Positions 9,267 to 20,166 of a stretch of DNA of 64,000 nucleotides are shown here, one piece after another. The stretch spans positions 1 through 64,000 of the forward strand of contig NZ_JAUFPU010000008.1 in assembly GCF_030409555.1 (NCBI RefSeq). Reading direction: 5' to 3'. The stretch's first letter is position 1. Every line of letters starts with the position of its first letter. Both the position numbers and the translations under genes were made by a program. This DNA is from Chitinimonas viridis. Lineage in GTDB: Bacteria; Pseudomonadota; Gammaproteobacteria; Burkholderiales; Chitinimonadaceae. The notes beneath the pieces were generated by a model. That model was not told the origin of the DNA. It saw only the letters and a program-made list of their open reading frames with translations, and made no database searches.

Positions 9267-10583
9267 TTACACGCCGTCCTTGCTAGATCGCGCCGCTTGA
9301 TCGAGCTGGCGCAGGTGTGCCAGCTTCTCACTGATCTTGGCTTCCAGGCCCCGCGCCACGGGCTGATACCAACCGGGTTCGGCCATGCCGTCCGGCAGGT
9401 AGCGCTCGCCTGCGGCGTAGCCATCATCCTCGTTGTGGGCGTAGCGGTACTCGGCACCGTAGCCCAGTTGCTTCATCAACTTGGTCGGTGCATTGCGCAG
9501 ATGTTCCGGCACGGGCTGCGATTGATCCTTGGCCACAAAGGCGCGGGCGGCCTTATAGGCCATGTAGCCGGCGTTGCTCTTGGGGGCCACGGCCAGGTAG
9601 ATCACCGCCTGGGCGAGCGCCAGCTCACCCTCGGGCGAACCCAGTCGCTCATAGGTGTCTGCTGCCTGCAGGGTGATCTGTGCTGCGCGTGGATCGGCCA
9701 AGCCGATGTCCTCCCATGCCATGCGTATGATGCGGCGGGCCAGGTAGCGTGGGTCGGTGCCGCCATCCAGCATGCGGCAGAACCAGTACAGGGCACCGTC
9801 CGGGTTCGAGCCCCGCACCGATTTGTGCAGTGCGGAGATCTGATCGTAAAAAGCGTCGCCGCCTTTGTCAAAGCGTCGTGTGTTCAGGCTCAGGGCATTC
9901 TGCAGAAACTCGCCGTCGATCTGGCTGACACCCGCTGTGCTGGCCGCCGTATCGGTCTGCTCCAACAGATTGAGCAGTCGGCGTGCGTCACCGTCGGCGT
10001 AGCCCACCAGCGTAGCCAGCGCAGTGTCGTCAAACTGCAGATGGCCCAGCGACTTGCTTTGCGCACGTGCCACCAGTAGACGCAACTCGGCTTCGGTCAG
10101 GGCTTTGAGTACATAGACCTGAGCGCGTGACAGCAGGGCCGAATTGACTTCGAACGAGGGATTCTCGGTAGTGGCGCCGATAAAGGTGATCAGGCCGGAC
10201 TCCACAAACGGGAGGAAGGCATCTTGCTGGCTTTTGTTGAAGCGATGGACTTCATCGACAAACAAGATGGTGGGCCGGCCACGTTGCAGGTAGCGCTCGG
10301 CCTCGTCCATGGCCGCCCGTATGTCCTTTACCCCGGAGAAAACCGCCGACAGCGGAATGAATTCGGCGTCAAAACCCGAGGCCATCAACCTTGCCAGGGT
10401 GGTTTTCCCTACCCCTGGCGGGCCCCACAGGATCATGGAGTGTGGCTTGCCTGCATCAAATGCGAGCCGCAGCGGCTTGCCGGCGCCCAGCAGATGGGTC
10501 TGGCCTATCACCTCTGCCAGGGTGGCTGGCCGCAAGGATTCGGCCAGGGGAGGGCGCGGGGTCTGGGTAAACAGGTCTGACAT
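9267..10583 (-). CDS. rarA: Replication-associated recombination protein A (AAA+ ATPase)
   Basis: A protein of 438 residues of the RarA/MgsA/WRNIP1 family, which acts at stalled replication forks together with RecA, SSB and the clamp loader. Visible features: Walker A GPPGVGKT at 54-61, Walker [10 protein letters not shown] near 108-116, sensor 1 region [20 protein letters not shown], an arginine-rich sensor 2 ([11 protein letters not shown]), and the C-terminal tetramerisation part with KSNAGYMA and GAEYRYAHN. Length is normal. It lies between lolA and serS on the same strand; the gap to lolA is 161 nt, so it may be co-transcribed. Confidence 0.97.
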   Translation of the reverse strand: MSDLFTQTPRPPLAESLRPATLAEVIGQTHLLGAGKPLRLAFDAGKPHSMILWGPPGVGKTTLARLMASGFDAEFIPLSAVFSGVKDIRAAMDEAERYLQRGRPTILFVDEVHRFNKSQQDAFLPFVESGLITFIGATTENPSFEVNSALLSRAQVYVLKALTEAELRLLVARAQSKSLGHLQFDDTALATLVGYADGDARRLLNLLEQTDTAASTAGVSQIDGEFLQNALSLNTRRFDKGGDAFYDQISALHKSVRGSNPDGALYWFCRMLDGGTDPRYLARRIIRMAWEDIGLADPRAAQITLQAADTYERLGSPEGELALAQAVIYLAVAPKSNAGYMAYKAARAFVAKDQSQPVPEHLRNAPTKLMKQLGYGAEYRYAHNEDDGYAAGERYLPDGMAEPGWYQPVARGLEAKISEKLAHLRQLDQAARSSKDGV

Positions 10584-10744
10584 GGGTGCTGCTTGGTTTC
10601 CTGATGAGGTAGGGGGCCGGTTCGAAACGCGATCTGCCGTGTTTCGCCGGGTGCTATGGCCTCAACCAGCTATCGACATCGTCTGCGCTCGCCGCCTGCA
10701 CATTCTGGTGTCGTGGCGGTTGCGCGAGGCCATGCCGGGTTTGA

Positions 10745-11344
10745 TCAATCAGCCGCTACCACATCGGCGCCCTTGGGCGGCACGAAGTTGAAGCGGTTGG
10801 CGTCCAGCTTGGGGTTGCGGCTGATATTGCTGAAGCGTATCAGGGTAGTCTGGCCAAAGCTGTCAGCCAGCTCCATGGCCATGGGTTGGGCATCCTTGAA
10901 GCCCATGCGTACCTTCTCGAAGCCGCTGTCGCGGTTCTTGGGCGTGGCTTCTATCCATTCCAGCCCGTCGCGGCTGCCCATATCGGTCAGCTTGTAGGAT
11001 TTTTCGAGGTCGTTGCTGCCGGCCAGCAGGGCGGCCGGGCTGTCGCCCAGGGCTTGGTCCAGGCGTTTGCGGGTAACCTGGTTGAGGTCGGGGTCGTAGA
11101 TCCACAGCTGCTTGCCATCACCGACGACGCGCTGCTCGTAAGGCTTGACGTAGTTCCAGTCAAAGCGGCCCGGCCGCTGGATGGCCATGATGCCGCTGGC
11201 TTGCTGCTGCTTGCCGCTTTTCTGGCTGACGGTTTGCTGGAAGCTGGCGGTAAAGGCCTGGGTCTGGGACAAAAAGCCCTTGAGCTGTTCCAGGCCGCCG
11301 GCGAAGGCGGGCAGGGTCAACAATAGCAGTAGTAAGGGGCGCAT
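10745..11344 (-). CDS. lolA: Outer-membrane lipoprotein carrier protein LolA
   Basis: Periplasmic chaperone of 199 residues that takes lipoproteins from LolCDE and delivers them to LolB at the outer membrane. The start MRPLLLLLLTLPAFAGG gives a signal peptide cleaved near AFA; the open frame reaches 11455 but the upstream part lacks a signal. Family marks include FTASFQQTVSQKSGKQQQASG, PGRFDWNYVKPYEQ and LWIYDPDLNQVTRKR. The C-terminus RFNFVPPKGADVV is the typical LolA end. It is first in the lolA-rarA-serS row. Confidence 0.96.
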   Translation of the reverse strand: MRPLLLLLLTLPAFAGGLEQLKGFLSQTQAFTASFQQTVSQKSGKQQQASGIMAIQRPGRFDWNYVKPYEQRVVGDGKQLWIYDPDLNQVTRKRLDQALGDSPAALLAGSNDLEKSYKLTDMGSRDGLEWIEATPKNRDSGFEKVRMGFKDAQPMAMELADSFGQTTLIRFSNISRNPKLDANRFNFVPPKGADVVAAD

Positions 11345-11436
11345 GGGTGGCCTGATGGCGAGCTGATAACAGGCAGCCAGTCTACCACGGGTGCCTGAAC
11401 CGGCCTTGAATGCCCCAGCCAGCAACACTGCTGCAG

Positions 11437-11469
11437 AAAAGACAAAGCCCCGCACGAGGCGGGGCTTTG
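11437..11469 (-). terminator. Intrinsic terminator of the OmpA-like gene
   Basis: An 11-bp stem (caaagccccgc / gcggggctttg) with a 5-nt loop is followed on the minus strand by a T-rich stretch (TTTGTCTTTT). It sits 20 nt after the OmpA-like stop codon. Confidence 0.85.
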
Positions 11470-11488
11470 CCTTACAACGGGCTAAGGC

Positions 11489-12160
11489 TTACTGCTGAAC
11501 GGTAGCGTAGATTTCGACTTCCACGCGGCGGTCAGGTGCGTAGCACTCAACCAGCTTCTTCTTGTTCTTCAGTACCTTCTTGCAATCTTCAGGCTGGGTA
11601 ACCGGGCTGGATTCGCCCTTGCCTTCGGAGGTGATCATGCCTTCAGGAATACCCTTTTCAACCAGGTGGGCACGGGCGGAAGCAGCGCGCTCTTCCGACA
11701 GCTTCTGGTTGTATTCATCCTTGCCGATGCGGTCGGTGTGACCCACGACGTTGATGCGGGTCTTGCTGGCATCGTACTTGCGCTCAAGCAGCACGCCGGC
11801 AACAGCGTCAAGTGCCTGCTTGCCTTCGTCCTTCAGAGTGGACTTGTTCAGATCGAACAGGGCGGCGGCGTTCAGGGTCAGGCTTTCCATCTTCACCGGA
11901 ACGGCGGGCTTGGGGGCCTCAACCACAGGTGCTACGGGTGCCGGAGCCGGGGCGACCACTTCCTTCTTGGGCATCAGATCGGCATCGCACTCTTCGATAG
12001 CCTTGTCCTTGCTCCAGGAGCTGGTGCGCCAGCATTCGCCATAGTTGTTCTTTACAACGGCGGCACGCGGGTCGGTGGCATAGCCATCCTTGCCAGCGTA
12101 AGCCGAAACGGCGATTGCGCTCATAGCGAGGGCGACCAGGGTACGCTTCATCTTCTGCAT
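11489..12160 (-). CDS. OmpA/RmpM-like outer-membrane peptidoglycan-binding protein
   Basis: A protein of 223 residues. A signal peptide ends at AYA. A short N-terminal region contains NNYGECWRTSSWSKDKAIEECD, a segment typical of Neisseriales OmpA-like proteins. A Pro/Ala linker (APAPAPVAPVVEAPKPA) follows, then an OmpA C-terminal domain from about residue 95 (LFDLNKSTLKDEGKQ, VVGHTDRIG, NQKLSEERAASARAHL, PDRRVEVEI) that binds peptidoglycan. There is no eight-strand beta barrel, so it resembles neisserial RmpM rather than E. coli OmpA. GGAG precedes the start by 8 nt. It is divergent from gyrA, with 190 nt between the two. Confidence 0.93.
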   Translation of the reverse strand: MQKMKRTLVALAMSAIAVSAYAGKDGYATDPRAAVVKNNYGECWRTSSWSKDKAIEECDADLMPKKEVVAPAPAPVAPVVEAPKPAVPVKMESLTLNAAALFDLNKSTLKDEGKQALDAVAGVLLERKYDASKTRINVVGHTDRIGKDEYNQKLSEERAASARAHLVEKGIPEGMITSEGKGESSPVTQPEDCKKVLKNKKKLVECYAPDRRVEVEIYATVQQ

Positions 12161-12286
12161 AGTTATTCTCCGTTAAGACAGGATGGAATTTAGCGACGGT
12201 CATACGAACCGAACCGACGTCGGGGCCGAGTTTACTTGACGCTGCAAGCGCGCCGCAATCAGGAGAATATGACAATTGACGCCAAA

Positions 12287-12316
12287 TTGGAGACGGATAG
12301 CTGCGCGTGGTAAAAT
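12287..12316 (+). promoter_or_regulatory. Candidate sigma-70 promoter of gyrA
   Basis: TTGGAG at 12287-12292 and TAAAAT at 12311-12316 are separated by 18 nt, about 35 nt before the gyrA start. The match is moderate, and this is the best pair seen in the 190-nt divergent gap. Confidence 0.4.
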
Positions 12317-12350
12317 TTTTGCTTAATTCGCCCGCCCTAGACGCCCAAAA

Positions 12351-14969
<2,619 letters not shown>

Positions 14970-15055
14970 TCTTGTAATCGGGGTGCCGCGAGGGCGGGTG
15001 ATGGCTATGCTTGATGCAAGGCCAGCCCGCCGTGCCCACCCTGTGGAGCTTTCTG

Positions 15056-15535
15056 ATGCAAAACCTGCCCCTGCCGGTACTCAATCCGGCATTGTTCGAG
15101 GATGTGGCCAACTGGTTCTGCCAGATACCGCACTCGGCTACCATAGGCCTTGAATTCGTCATGGGCGAACGGGGCCATGCGACCTTGCGTGTGCCCTATA
15201 ACACCGCTCTGGTGGGTAACCCGCGCTCGGGCGTATTGCACGGCGGGGTGATGACTTCGCTGATCGATACTACCAGTGCGCTGTCGGTGTTCTCCATGCT
15301 CAACGAGCGTGAGGCCATTGCCACCCTGGACTTGCGCATCGACTACCTGCGCGGCGCCACGCCGGGCCAGCCGGTGTACTGCACGGCCGAATGCTACCGC
15401 CTGGGCCGGCAGATCGCCTTTACCCGGGCTACGGCTTACCAGGAAGGCAACGACCAGCCCATCGCCCATGGTGTGGCAACGTTTATGCGTGAATCCAGCC
15501 AGGCCCAACTGGGCAGCAAGAAGGAAGGGGCCTGA
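15056..15535 (+). CDS. PaaI-type hotdog thioesterase, first of a tandem pair
   Basis: A protein of 159 residues with the hotdog fold of PaaI/YdiI-type acyl-CoA thioesterases. The typical active-site region is present (NPRSGVLHGGVMTSLIDTTSALSVF, with the HGG motif), followed by the strand TLDLRIDYLRGATPGQPVYC and the terminal strand IAHGVATFM. GGAG at 15045-15048, 7 nt before the ATG, defines the start; earlier in-frame ATGs lack one. The next gene starts 2 nt after its stop and encodes a related protein. The acyl-CoA substrate is unknown. Confidence 0.88.
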   Translation: MQNLPLPVLNPALFEDVANWFCQIPHSATIGLEFVMGERGHATLRVPYNTALVGNPRSGVLHGGVMTSLIDTTSALSVFSMLNEREAIATLDLRIDYLRGATPGQPVYCTAECYRLGRQIAFTRATAYQEGNDQPIAHGVATFMRESSQAQLGSKKEGA

Positions 15536-15537
15536 CC

Positions 15538-15969
15538 ATGGTGCAACTGGAAATCCTGCATGCCGCCAAGGAAAGCGGTAACTACGACAGCATCATCGAC
15601 CAGATACCCTATGCCAAGCTGCTGGGTGTGGTGATGCGTGAAGAAAACGGGCAGCCCTTGTTTGAATTGCCCTTCAGCGACCACAATATCGGCAATGTGC
15701 ATCTGCCGGCACTGCATGGCGGCGCCATCGGCGGCTTTATGGAAAACGCCGCGCTGCTGCATCTGGTTTGGGCGCGAGAGTCGGCCGAAGTGCCACGCAC
15801 CATTGATTTCTCGCTGGACTTCCTGCGCTCGGGCAAGGCCCAGAGCCTGTATGCCCGCTGCGATATCACCAAGCAGGGCAAGCGCGTTGCCAATGTGCGC
15901 ATGACGGCCTGGCAGGAAGATGAAAGCAAGCCGGTAGCAGTGGCGCGTGCGCATTTTCTGCTGTCGTAG
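15538..15969 (+). CDS. PaaI-type hotdog thioesterase, second of a tandem pair
   Basis: A protein of 143 residues, again of the PaaI-type hotdog family (LPALHGGAIGGFMENAALLHLVW, then RTIDFSLDFLRSGKAQSLYARC). The ATG is 2 nt after the stop of the first thioesterase gene, so translation is probably coupled. Compared with the partner, the residue after the HGG motif and the helix that follows differ (AIGGFMENA versus VMTSLIDTT), so the two may form a heteromer or act on different acyl chains; this is inference. No transcription terminator is seen before the 350-nt gap to serC. Confidence 0.87.
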   Translation: MVQLEILHAAKESGNYDSIIDQIPYAKLLGVVMREENGQPLFELPFSDHNIGNVHLPALHGGAIGGFMENAALLHLVWARESAEVPRTIDFSLDFLRSGKAQSLYARCDITKQGKRVANVRMTAWQEDESKPVAVARAHFLLS

Positions 15970-16318
15970 CGCTTGTGATGAAAGCCAGTCACTGGCGGGT
16001 GATGACGGACTGAGTAGACGACAGGGCGGCCTGATATCGGAGGCTTGTCCCTGATGAAATCCACGCCCCTGGCCTTGCCGCCGAGACGGAAACCCAGCTT
16101 GCACGGTGCGTGGAAGGTTCTCGGGGGCGGTTGGGCGCTAGGCCGCTACCCCGCAAGGTGATGTGCTGTACCCGGGAATGACCGCTTCTGCGTGATGGAG
16201 GCCTTGTGCCGCACCGCGATGAGGCCGGATTTCCTGGCCGTGCCCGATAGCCTGCCCGGCGGTTAAACTCGCTTGCCTTTGGGTAGTCTGAATATGGTCC
16301 CCACTTTCTGGAGCATTC
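15970..16318. other. 349-nt gap before serC, nothing recognised
   Basis: No ORF with protein-like features, no hairpin with a T run and no recognisable riboswitch was found. The last 50 nt must contain the serC leader, with GGAG about 5 nt before its ATG. No convincing promoter hexamers were identified. Confidence 0.5.
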
Positions 16319-17407
16319 ATGTCCCCTGTCTTCAATTTCAGCGCCGGTCCCGCCGTTTTGCCACGAGAAGTCCTGCTCGAAGTGCAGGGAGAGTTGCTCA
16401 GTTGGCACGGTAGCGGCATGTCGGTGATGGAGATGAGCCACCGTGGCAAGGAATTCATGCAGATCGCGGCCGAGGCCGAGGAAGACCTGCGTGCGGTCAT
16501 GGGTATCCCCGCCAACTACAAGGTGCTGTTCCTGCAGGGCGGGGCCACCACCCAGTTCGCCATGGTGCCGATGAATCTGATACGTGGCCACGCCAGCATC
16601 GATTTTGTCGACACCGGCCATTGGTCCAAGCTGGCCATGAAGGAAGCACGCAAGTTCGGGGTGAGCACCCATGTGGTCGCCAGTGCCGAAGACCGTGGCT
16701 ACTGCTACGTGCCGGCACAGGATGGCTGGCAGCGCGACCCGCAGGCCGCCTATCTGCACTACACCTCCAACGAGACCCTGGGCGGCGTGGAATTCCCCTT
16801 CATTCCTGATAGCGATGGTGTGCCGCTGGTCTGCGACATGTCGTCCAACTTCCTGTCGCGGCCGACTGATGTCAGTCGCTTCGGGCTGATCTATGGCGGT
16901 GCCCAGAAGAACATTGGCCCAGCCGGCCTGACCATCGTCATTGTGCGTGAAGACTTGCTGGGGCAAACCGTATCAGGCACCCCCACCATGTTCGATTACA
17001 AGATCCAGGCGGAGGGTGACTCGATGTACAACACGCCACCTACCTTCGCCATCTATGTGGCGGGCCTGGTGTTCAAGTGGATGCAGCGCCAGGGCGGGCT
17101 CAAGGCCATAGAGCAGCGTAATATCGAAAAGGCGGCGCTACTGTACGAGACCATCGATACCTCGAATGGTTTTTACCACTGCCCGGTGGAAAAGGCCTAT
17201 CGCTCGCGCATGAATGTGCCGTTCAAGCTGGCAGAAGAACGGCTGGATGAGGACTTCATCAAGGAGGCACGCGCCCGCAACCTGCTGCAGCTCAAGGGTC
17301 ATCGCTCGACCGGCGGAATGCGTGCCAGCATCTATAACGCCATGCCGCTGGAAGGCGTGAAAGCGCTGACGGCTTTCATGCAGGACTTTGCCCGGCATCA
17401 CGGTTGA
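16319..17407 (+). CDS. serC: Phosphoserine aminotransferase
   Basis: PLP enzyme of 362 residues that converts 3-phosphohydroxypyruvate to phosphoserine (serine synthesis) and also acts in pyridoxal phosphate synthesis. The N-terminus VFNFSAGPAVLPREVL, the SGMSVMEMSHRGKEF block, the LQGGATTQFAMVPMNL block and the Schiff-base lysine K197 (GGAQKNIGPAG) are all present, as is the C-terminal GGMRASIYNAMP. GGAG precedes the ATG by 5 nt. In many proteobacteria serC heads a serC-pheA-hisC-aroA block; here a strong bidirectional hairpin follows, and pheA lies 2.7 kb further on. Confidence 0.98.
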   Translation: MSPVFNFSAGPAVLPREVLLEVQGELLSWHGSGMSVMEMSHRGKEFMQIAAEAEEDLRAVMGIPANYKVLFLQGGATTQFAMVPMNLIRGHASIDFVDTGHWSKLAMKEARKFGVSTHVVASAEDRGYCYVPAQDGWQRDPQAAYLHYTSNETLGGVEFPFIPDSDGVPLVCDMSSNFLSRPTDVSRFGLIYGGAQKNIGPAGLTIVIVREDLLGQTVSGTPTMFDYKIQAEGDSMYNTPPTFAIYVAGLVFKWMQRQGGLKAIEQRNIEKAALLYETIDTSNGFYHCPVEKAYRSRMNVPFKLAEERLDEDFIKEARARNLLQLKGHRSTGGMRASIYNAMPLEGVKALTAFMQDFARHHG

Positions 17408-17422
17408 ACGAGTGTAAGTCAC

Positions 17423-17463
17423 CCCCAACAACAAAGCCGGCATTGCCGGCTTTATTGTTGGGG
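17423..17463. terminator. Bidirectional terminator between serC and the GlxA-type regulator
   Basis: A 19-bp inverted repeat with one mismatch and an ATT loop. The core is gccggc-att-gccggc, flanked by an A-rich left side and a T-rich right side (TTTATTGTT), so it can work on both strands. It lies between the convergent serC and GlxA-type genes. Confidence 0.85.
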
Positions 17464-17514
17464 AAGGGGTATAGAGAGGACAGCTCCATAGGCTGCGATT
17501 CCTTGAACAGGTTC

Positions 17515-18489
17515 TCAGGCGAGGATGCGCGTAAACCGCTCCCGATAAGCCTGCGGTGCGACACCAAACTGGCGCATGAAGGCCCGACGCAGGGCTTGTT
17601 CGTCGCCGAAGCCACAGAGAGCTGCGATGGTCTTGATGGGCTGCGGGCTGGCTGCGAGCGCCTGGCTGGCGGCTTCCAGCCGCATGGCGGCGACGGCCTT
17701 GGCGGGGGAGAGGCCAACTTTTTCGCTGTAGTGGCGAGCGAAGCTGCGGGGGCTCATGCCGGCGCGGCGTGCCAGGCTGGGAACGCTCAGGTCGGCCTGC
17801 AGATTGGCCGCCATCCAGCCATGCAGGTCGGCCAGCCGGCCATCCAGTGTCTGGATACGTAGCGGCGTGCTGAACTGCGATTGCCCACCGGGACGCTTGA
17901 GGAACACCACCAGCCTTTGCGCCACCTGCATGGCGGCCTGATGGCCCAGGTCTGCCTCCAGCAGTGCGAGGGCCAGGTCTATGCCGGAGGACACGCCGGC
18001 CGCTGTCCAGAACTTGCCGTCCTGTACGAACAAAGCGTTCTCCTCCAGCCGTATGGTGGCATCCAGCTTGAGCAAGGCCTCACCTGCCAGCCAATGGGTG
18101 GTTGCCCGGCGGCCCGAGAGCAAGCCGGTGGCGGCCAGCGTGAAGGCGCCGGTACAGGTGGAGCAGATGCGGCGTATCTGCGGGGCGTGCATACTGATCC
18201 AGTCGACCATGGCTTGCGATGCAAACGGGACATAGCCCGCGCCGCCACCGGGCAATATCAAGGTATCGACCTCGTCCAGCGAGATCTCGCTGATCGCGGT
18301 GGTATCCAGCCGCACACCGGCCGAGGTGGTGATGAGGCCGCCTTTGAGCGAGGCGACGCTGATGTGGTAGGGCGGGGCATCGGGATGGATGCGATTGGGT
18401 TGCGACAGGACTTCCAGCGGACCGGTGATGTCGAGCAGATTCATTCTGTCGCACAGTAGGAAGAGTATGTGGCGTGGCGGGCGTGGCAT
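17515..18489 (-). CDS. GlxA-family (DJ-1/PfpI + AraC) transcriptional regulator
   Basis: A protein of 324 residues. Residues 8-190 form a DJ-1/PfpI amidase-like domain with the LILPGGGAGY strand-turn and Cys112 in STCTGAFTLAATGLLSGRRATTHW. Residues about 215-320 form a two-helix-turn-helix AraC domain (LSVPSLARRAGMSPRSFARHY, then GFGDEQALRRAFMRQFGVAPQAYR). Such proteins regulate catabolic genes, for example for arginine, carnitine or choline. It is divergent from an MFS transporter with 229 nt between them, making that transporter the natural target. The inducer is unknown. Confidence 0.94.
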   Translation of the reverse strand: MPRPPRHILFLLCDRMNLLDITGPLEVLSQPNRIHPDAPPYHISVASLKGGLITTSAGVRLDTTAISEISLDEVDTLILPGGGAGYVPFASQAMVDWISMHAPQIRRICSTCTGAFTLAATGLLSGRRATTHWLAGEALLKLDATIRLEENALFVQDGKFWTAAGVSSGIDLALALLEADLGHQAAMQVAQRLVVFLKRPGGQSQFSTPLRIQTLDGRLADLHGWMAANLQADLSVPSLARRAGMSPRSFARHYSEKVGLSPAKAVAAMRLEAASQALAASPQPIKTIAALCGFGDEQALRRAFMRQFGVAPQAYRERFTRILA

Positions 18490-18718
18490 GCTGACGACTC
18501 CCGAGGGACAGGGGGGATTTCGCGGCGCTCAAGATTTTGAACAGGCTCTGAGTTTCTGCCATCTTGCCGCGAGCCTGCGTGGCATGAATGCCAATCTACC
18601 ATCACTTTCTGCCAAACAGCTGGTTCAGGCTGCTGTGATGGTGCATTTGCGCTGCGCTGTCTCTTGGCGAGCCGGCGGCTTAGGCGCACATTGCAGCCAT
18701 TCCAACGGGAGTCATACC

Positions 18719-19921
18719 ATGTTCAATGGCACCGCCCGCCGGGTGCTGATCTGCGCCGGCATCATCGTCTCCCTCTCCATGGGCATACGCCATGGCTTTG
18801 GTTTCTTTCTGCAGCCCATCACCCAGGATTTTGGCTGGAACCGCGAGGTGTTTGCGCTGGCGCTGGGTTTGCAGAACCTGGTCTGGGGGGCGGCCCAACC
18901 GTTCACCGGCGCCCTGGCCGACCGCTATGGGGCAACGCGGGTGCTGGTGGTGGGCGCCTTGCTCTATGCCGCAGGGCTGGCCTTGATGACGGTATCGAGC
19001 AGCGGCTGGATGTTCTCCGGCTCTGCCGGTGTGCTGTTGGGGCTGGCTTTGTCGGGCTCTACCTATAGCATCGTCTTTGGGGTGATTGGTCGCGCCGTAC
19101 CCGAGTCGCAGCGCTCGCAGGCCATGGGTATAGCCTCGGCTGCCGGTAGTTTTGGCCAGTTCATGATGGTGCCGGTGGAGCAGCAGCTGATCTCCGGCCT
19201 GGGCTGGATGCCGACCTTGCTGATCCTGTCGGCCATGTCGCTGCTGATCATCCCAGCCGCCAGGGGCTTAAGGGAAGATGCGCCTGCGGCAGGGCATGGA
19301 ACCGGTCAAAGCGTTTGGGCGGCCGCGCGGGAGGCTTTTCGCTACCCTAGTTTCCAGATGCTGATGGCAGGGTATTTTGTCTGTGGTTTCCAGGTGGTGT
19401 TCATCGGCGTGCATCTGCCGGCCTATCTGAAGGATTTTGGCCTGCCTGGGAGTGTGGCGGCGGTTGCGCTGGCCTTGATCGGCTTGTTCAATGTGTTTGG
19501 TACCTATACCGCTGGCCAGTTGGGCGCGCGTTTCAGTAAAAAGTATCTGCTGTCGATGATCTATCTTGCGCGGGCGGTGGCTATCTCGGTGTTCCTGCTG
19601 GCGCCGCTGACGGCCTTGAGCGTCTGGATATTTGCCGCCGTCATCGGTTTTCTGTGGCTCTCCACCGTGCCGCTGACCAATGGCGTGATTGCCACCATCT
19701 TTGGCGTCAAGCACCTGGGGATGCTGTCGGGCTTTGTCTTCTTCTCGCATCAGATAGGCAGCTTCCTTGGTGTGTGGCTGGGAGGCTGGCTATATGACCA
19801 CACTGGCTCCTACAACGTGGTGTGGTACATCTCCATCGGCCTGGGCATCGGTGCGGCCCTGATCAACTGGCCTATACGCGAGCAGGCCATAGGCCGGCCG
19901 GCGGCCATGGCCGCCACATGA
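18719..19921 (+). CDS. Major facilitator superfamily transporter
   Basis: An integral membrane protein of 400 residues with about 12 hydrophobic segments, resembling the monocarboxylate/oxalate-formate-type MFS carriers (SMGIRHGFGFFLQPITQDFGW near the N-terminus, GALADRYGATRVLVVG as motif A, then HQIGSFLGVWLGGWLYDHTGSYN near the end). The ATG at 18719 follows GGGAG; the open frame upstream to 18389 crosses the promoter region and is not used. It is divergent from the GlxA-type regulator, which probably controls it. Its stop overlaps a 39-codon ORF (ATGA). Confidence 0.94.
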   Translation: MFNGTARRVLICAGIIVSLSMGIRHGFGFFLQPITQDFGWNREVFALALGLQNLVWGAAQPFTGALADRYGATRVLVVGALLYAAGLALMTVSSSGWMFSGSAGVLLGLALSGSTYSIVFGVIGRAVPESQRSQAMGIASAAGSFGQFMMVPVEQQLISGLGWMPTLLILSAMSLLIIPAARGLREDAPAAGHGTGQSVWAAAREAFRYPSFQMLMAGYFVCGFQVVFIGVHLPAYLKDFGLPGSVAAVALALIGLFNVFGTYTAGQLGARFSKKYLLSMIYLARAVAISVFLLAPLTALSVWIFAAVIGFLWLSTVPLTNGVIATIFGVKHLGMLSGFVFFSHQIGSFLGVWLGGWLYDHTGSYNVVWYISIGLGIGAALINWPIREQAIGRPAAMAAT

Positions 19922-20037
19922 GACGCTGGATGCGCTGGTGCCTGGTGGCGGCCGCACTGGCGGCGGTGTTTGCCGCCTATATCCGGCCCGAATCCCAGGT
20001 GGTGCTGGCCAATCTATGGGCCATGTGCGGTTTTTGA
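19918..20037 (+). CDS. 39-residue single-helix protein coupled to the MFS gene
   Basis: A short ORF whose ATG overlaps the stop codon of the MFS gene in the sequence ATGA. The peptide has a basic start (MRRWMRWC), one hydrophobic helix (LVAAALAAVFAAYI) and a short tail (RPESQVVLANLWAMCGF). The 4-nt overlap, positive-inside charge and helix length make translation plausible. It could be a small accessory membrane peptide of the transporter, but no family is recognised with certainty. Confidence 0.5.
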   Translation: MRRWMRWCLVAAALAAVFAAYIRPESQVVLANLWAMCGF

Positions 20038-20166
20038 GACTATGGCTGGGGCGAAACACGGCAATGTCTTATAGGCCCAGCTGGCATAAAGCAGCACCGC
20101 CAAGCCATGCTATGCTCATCCGTCCCGCACCACCCTATGCCTGGTGCGCTTTCGCCAAGGTGCAGC

